The notes under the pieces are model-generated. The model did no database searches, was not told where the DNA came from, and saw only the letters and a program-made list of their open reading frames with translations. From contig NC_064680.1 of the NCBI RefSeq assembly GCF_023278565.1, positions 868,001 through 932,000 on the forward strand: 64,000 nucleotides of DNA, in the 5' to 3' direction. Of the stretch, positions 1-12,127 are shown in pieces (the stretch's first letter is position 1; each line of letters starts with the position of its first letter). This stretch comes from Colletotrichum lupini (Eukaryota > Ascomycota > Sordariomycetes > Glomerellales > Glomerellaceae). The translations under genes and the position numbers were made by a program.

Positions 1-1580
1 CCTCGTTTTTTATATAAACTTAGTAAACATATAGTTCTTAATTACTAATTATATTTTATATAACTTTAATAAGCCGATATAAGTAATTAAAACTATTTAA
101 GAAATAACCCTTAATATTATTATTACTTAACTTAGTATTAAAAGTAATATAAGTACTAAAGTTCTAATATTTTTAAATAAAATAACGGGCTTATTATACT
201 TTTAAAAATAAGTATACTACGTAGAAATATTAGAGGATTAAATATTAATTATTAAACTCTTTATAAAGCTTAGTTTAGGCTTTTTTAAAAATATACTTAG
301 TTTTAATAAAAATAATAAACTTTTATATTATAAAGACTTTATAATATATATAAAAGGGGGGCTTATTAATAAGTATATTAATATAGGCCTTATTTTCATT
401 ACTTAATATAACTATTACTTATATTAATAATTAATATCCCTCGTTATTAAACTTATTATTATTATTATTATAGCTATAGTCCTTAACCTATTTCTACTTA
501 GCCCTAAGTATAATATTCGAGTTAATATAGTAAATATAAAGTTATTATTAAACGTCTAAGAACTACTTATTTAATATAGCTTTTATTTATTTATTATAAT
601 TTATAATAATAATAATAAAGTAACGGACTAAGTATTAGTTTATAAATTAGCGGATACTTATTAAAAAAAACCAGAAACTCTTTAGTTTTTTATTATTAAT
701 AAAACTAAACGCGGTATTATAAATAGATTTAAAATAGGTCTACTTAGTAACTTAAAAAAGAGGGAGCTTAAAGTGATTAGTATTATAAGTATTATTAAAG
801 CTAATTATTTTAAAAAATCGCTTTTATATTTAGAAATAGTAAGGAAAGGTTTAAATAAGGTTAATAAAGTAGTTTAGCTCGTTATTTACTTATTTTATTA
901 TATATAAGATATTTCGCTCGTTAAATAGCTTAATTAACGCTATAATTAGTAAGTATTTAGCTAATCTCTTTTAGTTTATATAAGCCTTAGCGTTATAAAT
1001 ATTTTATTAAATAAGTAAGGATTTTAGGAACTATTTTTAAATAATAATACGTATATTATATACCTAAATCCTAACCTATTAGTTTATAATCTTAATAATA
1101 TTTTTAACTAGCTAGGTAAGCTTATAATAAAAAAGGTATATAAATATTTTAAAGTTAGGCCTATAGTTATATTAGCTATATCAAGGATTTTTATATTATT
1201 ATAATAACTACTATTCCTTAACTTTAGCTTTAATAATTAACTTTTATTTATAACTATATTTTCGGGATCTCTATTACTTTAGACCTATATTATAGTTAGG
1301 CTTAAAATATTTATATTAGTTATATTAAAATATATACTAAATATTCTTTTTAGTTTATTTATATCTATAATATTTTATAATACTAAAGCTATTAGCTTTA
1401 GAAAAAGTATTAATTTAATTAAAAAGAGTATTTATTATTAACTCTAACCTACTAGGAATTAGTAAGTTTAGGGTTTTATTTAAAAAAGAGGAGGAGGATT
1501 TATTATTTTAAGTATAATAAAAAGCTACGGTTTAAAAAAACGATAAATTTAAAAAAGGGTTTTATTATAGAAGTAAATAG
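1..1580 (+). repeat. Left arm of a long RIPped inverted repeat
   Basis: The reverse complement of this arm matches 2490-4072 along its whole length with many RIP-type differences. Anchors are the T/A-rich stretch with a G run near 354-362 against its C-run partner near 3715-3722, and the stretch around 625-660 against 3420-3460. The arm is already paired at base 1, so it probably continues outside the window. The inner edge near 1580 is fuzzy. It looks like two head-to-head copies of one transposable element, class unknown. Confidence 0.75.
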
Positions 1581-2489
1581 GGTAGTAAGTTTATTTAAGA
1601 ACCCTATGTTTTTTATTATAAATAGCTTTACTTATATTATTAAATAAGGCTAGTTATTAACCTTTTATTAGTCCTAATAACTTATATAATAAGCTAAAGA
1701 ATATTATTAAACTATTTTATAATAAGCTAAGTAAGTTATTAAGATTTATTAAAAAAAAAAGAGGAACTAGGCTTTAGTAATATTTAAAAAAGAGTAGTAT
1801 ATTAAGTAGTTTATATCCCCCTTAGAAAATAGTATATAAAATAAAATATAAGCTATTTAGACTTTTTATTAAAAAGGGGAGGACTATATATTAATAAGAA
1901 TTAGAGAATAGTAAAAAGTTAAAAAGTATTGGTTTTATTAAGGAACTTTTAATTAAAATAATAAGTTAGTTCTATTTTAATATATTAATATAAATAGTAA
2001 AATAGTAGTTACGTTCTTTATAATAACTTAGGTAAAATATCGTTTATTAAGTTATTATATATATAAGGATTGCTAACTTTATAAAACTAATTAATATTAA
2101 TATAATCTCTATTTAAAATAAAAAACAATAGTATATTATTATTATTAAAGTATTAGCGTTTTATAAAATAGTTTTAATTATTTAAGTTATTAAATTAAGC
2201 TTAGTAACGTAGGCTTAGTATATAATCTATTAAAAGAGCTATTTTATAATATATAAACTAGTATAATTTTTAAAAGAAAGGACGTAAAACGCGTTAAGTT
2301 AATAATAACTTTATAATAAAGCTCTTTTAAAATATAATTAAATAAAGGAGATTATAAAAAGGGATAGATACTTTAAAAAAAGTAGTAGAATCTAAGTATA
2401 TTAATAATAAAATTTTAGACTAATTAGAAGTAGAGAATGTTATACGTCCCTAAGAGTTATGTATCCGTATTAATTTGTTATACGTCCCT

Positions 2490-4072
2490 ATTAATTCCCT
2501 TTACTTTTATAGCTATTATTTATTTAAAATAAAACGTCTTTTTAAACTATAGCTTCTTATTATATTTTAAATAACTAATCCTCTTTTTCTTTATAATTAA
2601 AATCCTAAACCTACCGATTCTTAATAATTTAAAACAAACTTATCATACCCTTTTAAACTAAGTTAATAACTTTATAAAAGCTAATAAATTTAGTATTATA
2701 AAATAAAATAAGTATAAAGCTCGAGGCCGAATTATTTAATATATTTCTTAATATAGTTATTTTAATGAACCTAGGCTTATATAAAGTATTAATATTTAAT
2801 AATATAAGTTTTATAAATACGGTTATAAATAATAAGTTATTACTAAGGCTTAAGAAGAGGATAAGTAGTTATTATATTATTATTTAGACCTTTAGTATAA
2901 TTAGTATAATTATAACCCTAGTTTTAAAACTTTTATATACCCTTTATATTATAAACTTATTAAAATAGTTAAGGATATTATTAAAATTATAAGTTAATAA
3001 ATTAGGATTCGGGCTTATAATATACGTATTATTATTTAGAAATAGTTTTTAAAGTCCTTATTTACTTAACGAGATATTTATAATACTAAGGCTTATATAA
3101 ATTAAAAAAGACTAGCTAAATACTTACTAATTATAGCGTTAATTAAGCTATTTAATAAATAAAATATCTTATATATAATAAAATAAGTAAATAATAAGCT
3201 AAACCGCTTTATTAGCCTTATTTAGACCTTTTTTTATTATTTTTAAACATAAAAGTAATTCCCTAAAGTAATTAACTTTAATAATACTTATAATACTAAT
3301 CGCTTTAAGCTCCCTCTTCTTTAAATTACTAAATAAACTTACTTTAAATTTATTTATAACGCCGTATTTAGCCTTATTAATAATAAGGAATTAGAGGGTT
3401 TTTAGTTTTTTTTAATACGTATCCGCTAATTTATAAACTAATACTTAGTCCGTTACTTTATTATTATTATTGTAAATTATAATAAGTAAATAAAAGTTAT
3501 ATTAAATAAGTAGTTCTTAAATATTTAATAATAACTTTATATTTATTATATTAATTTTAATATTATACTTAAAACTAAGTAAAGGTAAATTAAGGACTAT
3601 AGTTATAATAATAATAATAATAAGTTTAATAACGAGGGATATTAGTTATTAATATAAATAATAGTTATATTAAGTAATAAGGATAAGGCTTATATTAATA
3701 TACTTATTAATAAGCCCCTTTTTTATATATATTATAAGGTCTTTATAATATAAAAGCTTATTATTTTTATTAAGACTAAGTATATTTTTAAAAAAGCCTA
3801 AACTAAGCTCTATAAAGAGTTTAATAACTAATACCTAATCTTTTAGTATTTTTATATAATATACTTATTTTTAAAAATATAATAAGCCCGTTATTTTATT
3901 TAAAAATATTAGAACTTTAATACTCGTATTACTTTTAATACTAAGTTAAGTAATAATAATATTAAAGGTTATTTTTTAAATAGTCTTAGTTATTTATATT
4001 AATTTATTAATATTATATAGGATATAATTAGTAATTAGGAGCTACGTTTTTATTAAGCTTATATAAAAAATA
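2490..4072 (-). repeat. Right arm of a long RIPped inverted repeat
   Basis: This is the reverse-complement partner of 1-1580. The outer end at about 4050-4072 pairs with the first bases of the window, so the true end of the repeat is unknown. The spacer between the arms (about 1580-2490) holds a 13-bp direct repeat (GTTATACGTCCCT at 2439-2451 and 2477-2489) that still has its TpG, but no recognisable gene. Confidence 0.75.
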
Positions 4073-5221
4073 AGGTATTTATAAACTAAGAATATATAAG
4101 TACTCGTTTTAAATACTTAGGTAAACTTTAAATAATACTTTTTTTAAAATATTTTATTTTAATTAAAATATAAGGCCGGCTTATAAAAAAAGTAATACTA
4201 TTTAATAAGAGGCTATTTTTAAAACCCCTCGGATTTTATAATTTAAATTATACTATTTTAATTAAGCTAAGTATTTTATGTTATTATAAAACTTATTTTA
4301 AAATATTAAGTTTAGCTATTTTTAATAAGTAAGAGGTATATTTTTAATAGCGTTTTTAAAAAACGTTTTTTTTAAAATTTATACTATTAAATCCTTAATT
4401 TTAAAATTACTATATTTTTTTATAATAAGCTAAAGAATATAGTATAGCTTATTTTATTATAACTAGCCTTATTTAAAAAAGGCTAGTTAGCTAATTAAGC
4501 TCGTACTATTTATAATAATTAAAGTATTAATAATAAAAAATAAGGCTACTTATTTAGGAATAGAAATAAGTTAATACTATTTAAGTTTATAAAGAAAATA
4601 AGTTAGCTAAGTTAAAGCTAAATATTAAACTTATTTTAATAATAAATAAGGAGCTAGTTTAGTATTTTTAATAAAGGGAGGATAATAAGGAATTATATAA
4701 ATAAATAGCTAATATAATTTAGTATTTAAAAGAAACGGAATTAATAAGAAGTAGTTTATAATAGTAAATTATTATAATTATATTAAAAAAAGTAATTAAG
4801 TAGATATTATTATAATTTACTTTTTATATATTTTAAGTATATAATAAAAAAAAGCTTTATTTATTTAAAGTTTATAAAAGCTTAGATTATCAACTTATTT
4901 AAAATTTATAAATTTTAAATAAGTAATATAGTAGTTCTAAATAAGTATATAAATTATAATAATATTTTTATTTTTTAAGATTTTGAATTAGAGCTTAGGT
5001 TAAAGAGAATAATAAGAATAGCTATATTAATATAATTATTCTTATTATTTTTATAAAGAAGTACTATTTTTTTAAACTAATTAAAAAATAGAATAGCGAT
5101 ACTTATATAAGAGCGACGCTCGTATATTAATTTATAATGCCCGTATATTAATTCCCTTTATTATTTATTAATTAATTTATATATATAAATATTATAAAAA
5201 TTAGAAAAATAAAAGTATTTA

Positions 5222-5419
5222 AAACATATTTAAAATATATTAAGGAAATATCTAATATATATCAAAGACGTATTTAGGAAATACTTAATATATATTAAGG
5301 AAATCTTTAAGAAATCTTTAGGAAATTTCTAAGAAACTTTTAAAAAATCTTTAAGAACTTTTTAAGAAATTTTTAGGAAACTTTGAGGAATCTTTTAAGA
5401 ATTTCTTTAGAAATATTTA
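5222..5419. repeat. 11-bp degenerate minisatellite, about 18 units
   Basis: From 5299 the sequence reads as consecutive 11-mers close to RGAAATCTTTA, with unit starts at 5299, 5310, 5321, 5332, 5343, 5354, 5365, 5376, 5387, 5398 and 5409. The same 11-base phase can be followed upstream to about 5222 in more decayed units. The array lies inside the RIP block and no open frame crosses it. Confidence 0.75.
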
Positions 5420-7033
5420 CGATTAATATATTATTTACTTAGTATTTATAGCCTTAATATATATTTATATATTTATTATAGATATTTATTTATAATATTA
5501 TAGTATTTTTAATTTATATAATACTATTTTAAAAAGGTAAGTAAAATACTTCTATTTTAATAAGCTTTTTATTTATAAACTTCCCTAAATTAATTATTTC
5601 TTATTACTTTTTAACCCTTAATTATATTTTTTACTTATTTATATCCTTAATAAAGATCTAAATAAAAGTAGCGGGGTTTATTTAAAAATCCGTTTTATTA
5701 TTATTAAAATTATTAGTAGGGTTAGGCTAGATTAGCCTATTTTTAATAATTTTATTATTTTAGCTTATTTATTTAAGAATCTTAAAGATTTTCTAAAAAT
5801 AATTGATATTAAGTATAATAATATATAAGTATTAATAAAATAACTTATTAAAAATATCCTCGCTTAGCCCGAGGATAAAGTAATAATACTCATAGAATAC
5901 TAAGTAAGTTAGTTCGTATATATTAAAAAGTGAGTAAGTTATAAAATTTAATTAAGAGGAGTATTAATTAAAAAATAAGTTATACTTATTATAATTAATA
6001 ATATATTACGATTTATAGACTTTATAGCTCTTTTTAGGGCCGAGCTCGACGTTCTTTTTTATTATAATAACATCTTATTAAAAATAATTAGTTTTATAAA
6101 TTAGAAATATTTTAAAAATATTTCTATTTATAATACCGTCCTCTTTAAAAAGGATAGTAAATAACGCCTTATTATTTATAATAGCCTTAAGCTTTCAGGG
6201 GGTATTTAGGGGCGTATCCTAGCTTTTTATGAATAATATTATTTTAATATAATATTTTATAAAAAACTATTAATAAGGCTAAAAATATTAATATAAAATA
6301 GGAAGTAATTTATAAATAACCTCGAAGTTAATAATAAAAAAGAGGGACTTTTTATAAAAAATTATAAAGTTAATATAATAACCCTTTTTAAAATACTTTT
6401 TAAACGTATTAAAAAATAATTAGTAATAATTATTAAGGTAAAGGCTATTAGCTTTTAAGTAATAATAATAAAGTTCTCTTCATAATAAAATTACTTAACC
6501 TTATTATTATAAAAATAAGTAAATAAATTACGTATTTGATTATAATAATAAGGATAAAACTTATACTATTAGTTTTAAATATAAAAAGATTCTTAAGCCG
6601 GCCCCTCTTATTATTAATATAAGATTTAAAACTATTATTTTTATAATAATAAAAAAGTATTATAAAATTAATTTAAAAATATTTTTAATTAATTATTAAT
6701 AAATTTTAGGTACGATAATAAGTTTTATAATAAGATTTTTTAATAAAAGTTATAATAAAGGGTAGAAGTTTAAAAAAAAAAAAAAAAAAGTTTTAAAAAA
6801 AGGACGTAACTTAGTTAGAATAAAAAAAAAGCATAAGTTAGAATTATTTCTTATTAATTAAGTAGTAATACCTTAATTAGTTATAATTTATTTTTAAAAT
6901 ATTTCTAGCCTAAGTATTTAAAAAAAAAAAAAACCGAAGTCCGATTAATTAAATTTAGCTAAGATTTACTAATATCTAAGTACTTATTACTATATACAGG
7001 ACTCCTACTTTAACTAGGGGGGGTTATTATTAG

Positions 7034-7044
7034 TTTATATATAG
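7034..7044 (+). promoter_or_regulatory. Possible TATA box of the secreted-protein gene
   Basis: TTTATATATAG lies about 40 bases before the start codon at 7082, at the very edge of the RIP block. It is followed by a pyrimidine-rich stretch. In such AT-rich DNA a TATA-like string can arise by chance. Confidence 0.3.
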
Positions 7045-7081
7045 ACTCTCTCTTGTCCCACCGCACTTATTAATACCTAAA

Positions 7082-7639
7082 ATGTTATCCTCAAAGTTCT
7101 TCCGAGGTCTTTGCGCCCTCCTCATCGTCCTCCTCGGGGCCAACTTCGCCACGGCCTCCCCAGTCGCCGTCAACGCGGATCTAGCCGCCCGCGCCCCGGC
7201 CACAGAAGACACCTCCGTCGCCGCCCGCGCCTCAGGCGGCGGCTGGTGCTGGCCCTTCTGCAACCCCTTCAACCGCGGCCTCGCCAACGTCCCGAACCGC
7301 TTCGACTTCCGCCCGCCCGCGTCGACGGCCCGCCCGCAGTACTTTGATACCCCGGACAACCAAGTCACCCTCCGCGCCGAGACGCAGACTACGGGCGCCG
7401 TTCTGGTCACCGTCTCGGTCGGTACGCGGTACACCCTGCCCGCGCACTCTGAGATCAACGTGCGGCTTCTGGTGCGGGGCACGCACATTGATTTCAACCA
7501 CGCTAATCTGGAGTTTGGGAGCGAGACGGCGGTGGTGAGGATTACGCCGGAGCAGGCTGCTGCTTTCAGGACTGGCGAGAGGAGCGAGGATGGGTCTTTC
7601 AAGATTACGCTTTTGTATAAGTTGGGTCAGGACTTGTGA
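7082..7639 (+). CDS. Small secreted protein, effector candidate
   Basis: The protein is 185 residues from a single exon. Residues 1-25 form a classical signal peptide (Lys/Arg-containing start, hydrophobic LCALLIVLLGA core, ATA before a likely cleavage site). A Pro/Ala-rich region follows, then a short segment with the only two mature cysteines (C56 and C60, in GWCWPFC), and a C-terminal half that looks beta-rich. I do not recognise a family. Size, secretion signal and position against a RIPped repeat block fit the usual picture of fungal effector candidates, but that is inference. A GTGAGT donor overlaps the stop region, so the C-terminus could be longer (see findings). GC content is normal and the gene itself is not RIPped. 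Confidence 0.7.
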   Translation: MLSSKFFRGLCALLIVLLGANFATASPVAVNADLAARAPATEDTSVAARASGGGWCWPFCNPFNRGLANVPNRFDFRPPASTARPQYFDTPDNQVTLRAETQTTGAVLVTVSVGTRYTLPAHSEINVRLLVRGTHIDFNHANLEFGSETAVVRITPEQAAAFRTGERSEDGSFKITLLYKLGQDL

Positions 7640-8547
7640 GTGAGTCCAAGGTTCTGGCACTTGGGGTTCTCGCGGCTAGAATTGCTGTCGCAGCGAGGAC
7701 GCGCTTGGATGACGATTTCACCATGGGTAGCACTGCAAGAGATATCACTCGAACAGAACTCAATAGCTTACGGGACTTGATAGATCTGATTAAGAATGAA
7801 GGCAAATGACTTGTGCTACATTACTACTATCGTCAGAGAACCCAAAGATATCAACAACAGCCCATCCTCGGCGTCTTCGTGATGGGGCCTAATGGACGTT
7901 GGGGTTGCAGAGGGAGCTGCCGGGGTGGCTTAGGTGCCCCGGGCGAGCGGGTGGCCGGCCACTGTAGGCCCTGTAGCCCGTTGAAGCCTGCTCCACTGCA
8001 GGTCTCACAACTTCCTTTCACAACTCAACATTATAACAATGACATGGTGTTCGGGCATGCTGCCTTTGTAAACATCGACTGGGATAAAAACATCCACGCA
8101 CTACAGGAATAAGATCAGGTTTGATAGGCTTCTCAATGAATGCACTTGGTGTCTCAGGGTAGAGAAGTTGTTACCTGTATCCGTAGTCTCCGCTGATATG
8201 CTACCAGGTATCGCACGTCCTTCATCAGATATGCTGCAATCTTCATTTGGGGGCAACTGGTCCTAAAGATAAGCTTGCGTCGTCCACCAATCCCAGCTTT
8301 CTGAAGGGCGGAACGTGCATGCGGTCGCATCTCACTCATCATCATCTTATCTCGACTGCCAGGAGCATGAGTGAGATGTGTAGACGGCGAGGTTCACCAG
8401 GGACATGGTTGACTGCTTTAACGTCGTGATCGTCGCAAAGCTCATGAACCATTAGTCTGCTTACTGCGTCATTCGAGTTGTGTATTCATTCTCTAGCACG
8501 TATCCAGATCCCAGACAGGTACTCTGTGAGAGGCCAATCGAATCGCC
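7640..8547. other. Intergenic, no gene supported
   Basis: GC content is normal but I see no convincing gene. The frame from 7621 to 7809 is open without a usable ATG and may be a second exon of the upstream gene. The open frames at 7813-8112 and 8154-8345 have no recognisable protein character. Confidence 0.5.
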
Positions 8548-9606
8548 ATGGCAGAAAAGACGAAGTACGTTGAACGGGTAATCCCCGAGGTGTGTCCTCG
8601 TGCCCTGCTCTGATGACTGTTCGTGCGAGAGAACTAAAAGAGATATTTCTCATCATAGATCTCCCTCCGTGATTTCGACAGCCGCATCGATGAAATCACC
8701 TCTCAGCTATGTGGCGCCGCTGAGAACGTCGGCTTCTTCTCCATCAAGGACCACGGCCTAAGCCAATCCGAAGTCGACGAGATGTTCTCCGTGTCCGAGG
8801 CTTTCTTCGCCCTACCAGATGAAGCAAAGGCCACCGTCCCATGGAGTCCCAAAAACGTCGGCTGGGAGAAGCTGTCACAGCTCAGACCGTCCACGGGTGC
8901 AGCCGACCAGAAGGAGTCGTATCAACTCCAATTTGGGGAAAACATGGACGGCGTCTGGGCCAGCGATGAGATCCTCCCCGGCTTCAAGGAACGGTCTCTG
9001 GCCTTCATGCATCGTGTGCAGGCCATCTCGGAAAGGTTGATGCTCTGCCTAGCCCGGGGCCTTGGCTTCCAGGACGACTACTTTATAAAGTATCACGATG
9101 CCACCCACCCCGGCGCGCAGTCTGTGCTCCGGCTTCTGCATTACTTTGAAACTCCGCGCGTCAATGATGGAAAGGTGTATCATCGAGCAGGCGCCCATGC
9201 GGATTGGGGATTTCTGACGCTGCTATTTCAACGCGAAGGGCAATCGGGACTCGAGGTTTGTCCTGGTCGTGAGGCTGTCAGCGAGCATGCCCTGGGTGAC
9301 CAATGGACAAAGGTCGAGATCAAGCCCGGAGTCATCATATGTAATATCGGCGACTTGCTCATGAGTTGGAGCGACGACCGGTTCAAGAGCACTTACCATC
9401 GAGTCAAGGCGCCCTGCGAAGAGGGGGATTACTACGGTGAGAGATATAGCATGGCTTTCTTCAACCAGCCGTGTAAGGAGGCTGTCATACAGGGCCCGCT
9501 GAAGAAGTATCCGATGGTTACTGGGGAGGAGTTCAACCGTAATGCCATGAACAGGATGTACGCTGCTTTGCAGGCGAAGATGGCTAGGAATGAAGCCAAG
9601 ACTTGA
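8548..9606 (+). CDS. 2-oxoglutarate/Fe(II)-dependent dioxygenase (IPNS-like)
   Basis: The model is join(8548..8589, 8659..9606), 329 residues. The 69-nt intron begins GTGTGT and ends CATAG, and joining it restores the N-terminal part of the family (IPEISLRDF...NVGFFSIKDHG). An N-terminal non-haem dioxygenase region (about 10-120) is followed by the double-stranded beta-helix core. The iron triad is H194-x-D196 (AHADWG) and H262 (STYHRVK); R276-x-S278 (RYS) is the 2-oxoglutarate contact. All catalytic residues are present, so the enzyme should be active. The superfamily includes isopenicillin N synthase-like, gibberellin-oxidase-like and many secondary-metabolite oxygenases; the substrate cannot be told. 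No other biosynthetic gene is adjacent. The Copia element begins 149 bp after the stop. Confidence 0.88.
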
Positions 9607-9755
9607 ATGATGGAGAGTGAGACTGGCAATGGAAGGAGTTAGATAGGGCGGTAATTGCGTCGACCCCTAAAGGCAAAACGACTCGCGGAACACTCTCTAA
9701 ATCATTCCCTTCCGATATCAATGAGTTTAACCTCAAAGCCGCGCCACCCTTTATC

Positions 9756-9957
9756 TATCGGATTGGAAGTCCAATTCGACCGCGGCATACAGCCGACTGC
9801 GCAGGGGCCAATTAGGGGCCCTATTTACGATTATCGTAGCCAGCCCAACCTACGGTTAGAACCTCCTTTTTATACCTACGCAAATATCTAAATAGTTTAA
9901 TTAATCTCTTCGTTAACTACGGTTCGAACTAACTACCCTATAATAAGGATACTAATA
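9756..9957 (+). repeat. 5' LTR of Copia copy 1
   Basis: It is 202 bp, the same length as the partner at 16351-16552. It starts TATCGG where the family should start TGTCGG (RIP G-to-A), and ends CTAATA where the 3' LTR has CCAACA. It contains the small inverted repeat ATTGGAAGTCCAAT near the start and a TTTTTATACC motif that could be the LTR TATA region. Confidence 0.9.
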
Positions 9958-11923
9958 CTAATTAGTAGTTAAATTCTATTATTATAAATCGGCAAGGTAT
10001 CTCGCTACGTAAAAGAGACGACCTCTTAATACCGTATAGGATAGGAGATTCGTACTAATTAACCTTATAAAAGTAGACAAAAAAGGGGGCGATTCTTAAA
10101 TACCGTACGGAATTAAGTAATCGTAGCCCTTTACTACTTACGAGAGGTCGACGTTTACTACGTTAAACTACGTTAATTAACGGAACTACTTAAGCGACTA
10201 GTTTTTTGCCGTTACCTTAAGTAGCCTTTTTATTAAATAACTTTTCCATAGCCGGCCCGCGATTAGAAATTAACTAGTTAAATTAGTAAAAAGAAATACC
10301 TACGTAGCGACTACTTACTTAGTTAATTAGCGCGACGGGTAAGCTCGATAGTATAGTATAAAAAAGCACCGCGCGATTAAAAAAAGGGATCTCTAAACGT
10401 AAATATTCTTAGTTAGTATAGTAAGAAGCGTATAGGAGTTATTAAGCTAAGAGATCTATAGTATATAAAAAAAGTCTATTATTACTAAGATCTTACGGGT
10501 ACGACCTCAAGCCCGCGATCTAGACGACCTCCCCATAGCTCCCTTAATTACCCCCCGAGTATTACTTAAGAATATAGTATAGGGGACGGTCTAACGAGGG
10601 AGGAGGGGATTTAGAGATTATAGAGAGCACGAGGCTTAGGAGGCTAGAAGTATATAAAAAAGCGGAAATCGGTAACCGGCAAAGATCCTAAGACTAATTA
10701 CTATATCTTATTATAGTAATATAAACGTCTACCGCTACTATTATTAAAAGGAACTACTAGAACCTACCCTTTTATACTAAATAAAAAGGAGGATCTTAGT
10801 AAGTACGATAGCTAGCGATCTAAAAGGGTAATAATAATTACTAAAAATAATAAAAACGAGAGTAGTAGCGAGATAGCGAGAGGAAGTAGGAATCTCCTAG
10901 ACCCTGACAAATTCATTAGGTAGCGAAAGCACGGATTTACTACGACTAGCGCGCGGATTAGATATATCCTTATTAAAATTAAATATATTAGTAACTGCTA
11001 ATATAGGCATAAGCTAGAGCACGACCCTTAGCGAGTTAGGGTAAAGAAGAAGAGAACGAAACCCGATCCTAAATAGAATCCTAATCCCTTATAAGTAAGT
11101 AAATATTAACCCGGACTATTAGGGGACGTAGATATATAGAATTGCGGATTAGCCTAATAGCGAGTAAATTAACGCGGTATTAATCTATTTAACTAAGGTC
11201 TATGAGAAAAAGGGGCTATAGGGGTAACCCCTATTCTATAAGATCGTAAACGACCTTAGCTATTAGCTAGACGAATAGTTCGCAAGCGCAAGCCTAAGAA
11301 TCGTAAAAGCGGTTAATAAATTCCTCTATAAGCAAGGGGTACTACTAGCGCAATTATAATTATAAGAACCTTACGAAATCCTAGTAGTAACGATTACGGA
11401 AGAGAAATTTATAACATAGACCTAGGCACAAGTCGACAGGGCGTATAATCGCTTTAACGAATTTAGAAAAAGGGTAAACGACCCAGATTTCCTTCTTATA
11501 ATTACTAATAGTAATCTATCGTTACAAAAGGATATATAGAGGCAAAATATAATACTAAAAGTACGATAATCGACAATTCCGCCTATTTCGATCTATAGCT
11601 CGTTGCTATTACTAATATAAAATTCGGTACTAATCGGCTAGTAAGAAAGGAGGCAGACTACCCGAAGTCACTAACAGTACGTAGCGACGTAGGGATCGCA
11701 TATAAATACTAAAAATCTAGCGGTAAATACGAAGTAATTTATAGACCTTAAAAAGATCTTCCCAAAAGAGAAATTATACTCTAGGGGGAAGTATAAGGTC
11801 TTATAAAAAACCCTAACGATATTTTACGATTATTACGAAAAAGTTAGAATTAGGGAATACTAATACTATTCGGTAGTTAATATCGTACTTATAAGCAAAG
11901 CCTCTAATTACTACTATAAAGCG

Positions 11924-12127
11924 GTGCGTAATCTCGATCGAAACGACTTTCTTAATATAATTAACGCAATCCGAAGCCGCTTCGAGACCTATAATAAAAA
12001 CCTAGAGCTCCTATCTAAGCTACGAGCGATTTTTTTTATATTTATAGCTAGGATAATAGAGGATAAATTGCGAGTAGAAATCCTTAAAGAGCTTATCGAT
12101 CGAATTAATAAGCTAGTAAAAACCTAG
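11924..12127 (+). pseudogene. Gag remnant inside Copia copy 1
   Basis: A 67-residue open frame, rich in Leu, Ile, Arg and Asn, survives by chance in the gag region. The same region is broken in the other copy. It is not expected to make a functional product. Confidence 0.5.

Larger units (their letters stand above)
1..7030. other. AT-rich, RIP-degraded gene-free block
   Basis: This stretch is almost entirely A and T and is dense in stops in every frame. CpA and TpG are nearly absent while TpA is in great excess, the signature of repeat-induced point mutation acting on repeated DNA. I see no intact gene. It contains a long inverted repeat and an 11-bp minisatellite, listed separately. Homopolymer A runs occur near 6772-6790 and 6921-6932. 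The original elements cannot be named from the sequence. The block ends abruptly about 50 bases before the start codon at 7082. Confidence 0.85.

Noticed and set aside
1..7000. CRISPR-like or regularly spaced repeats in the AT-rich block
   Set aside because: Apparent spacing comes from low-complexity TTA/TAA tracts; only the 11-bp array and the inverted repeat hold up.
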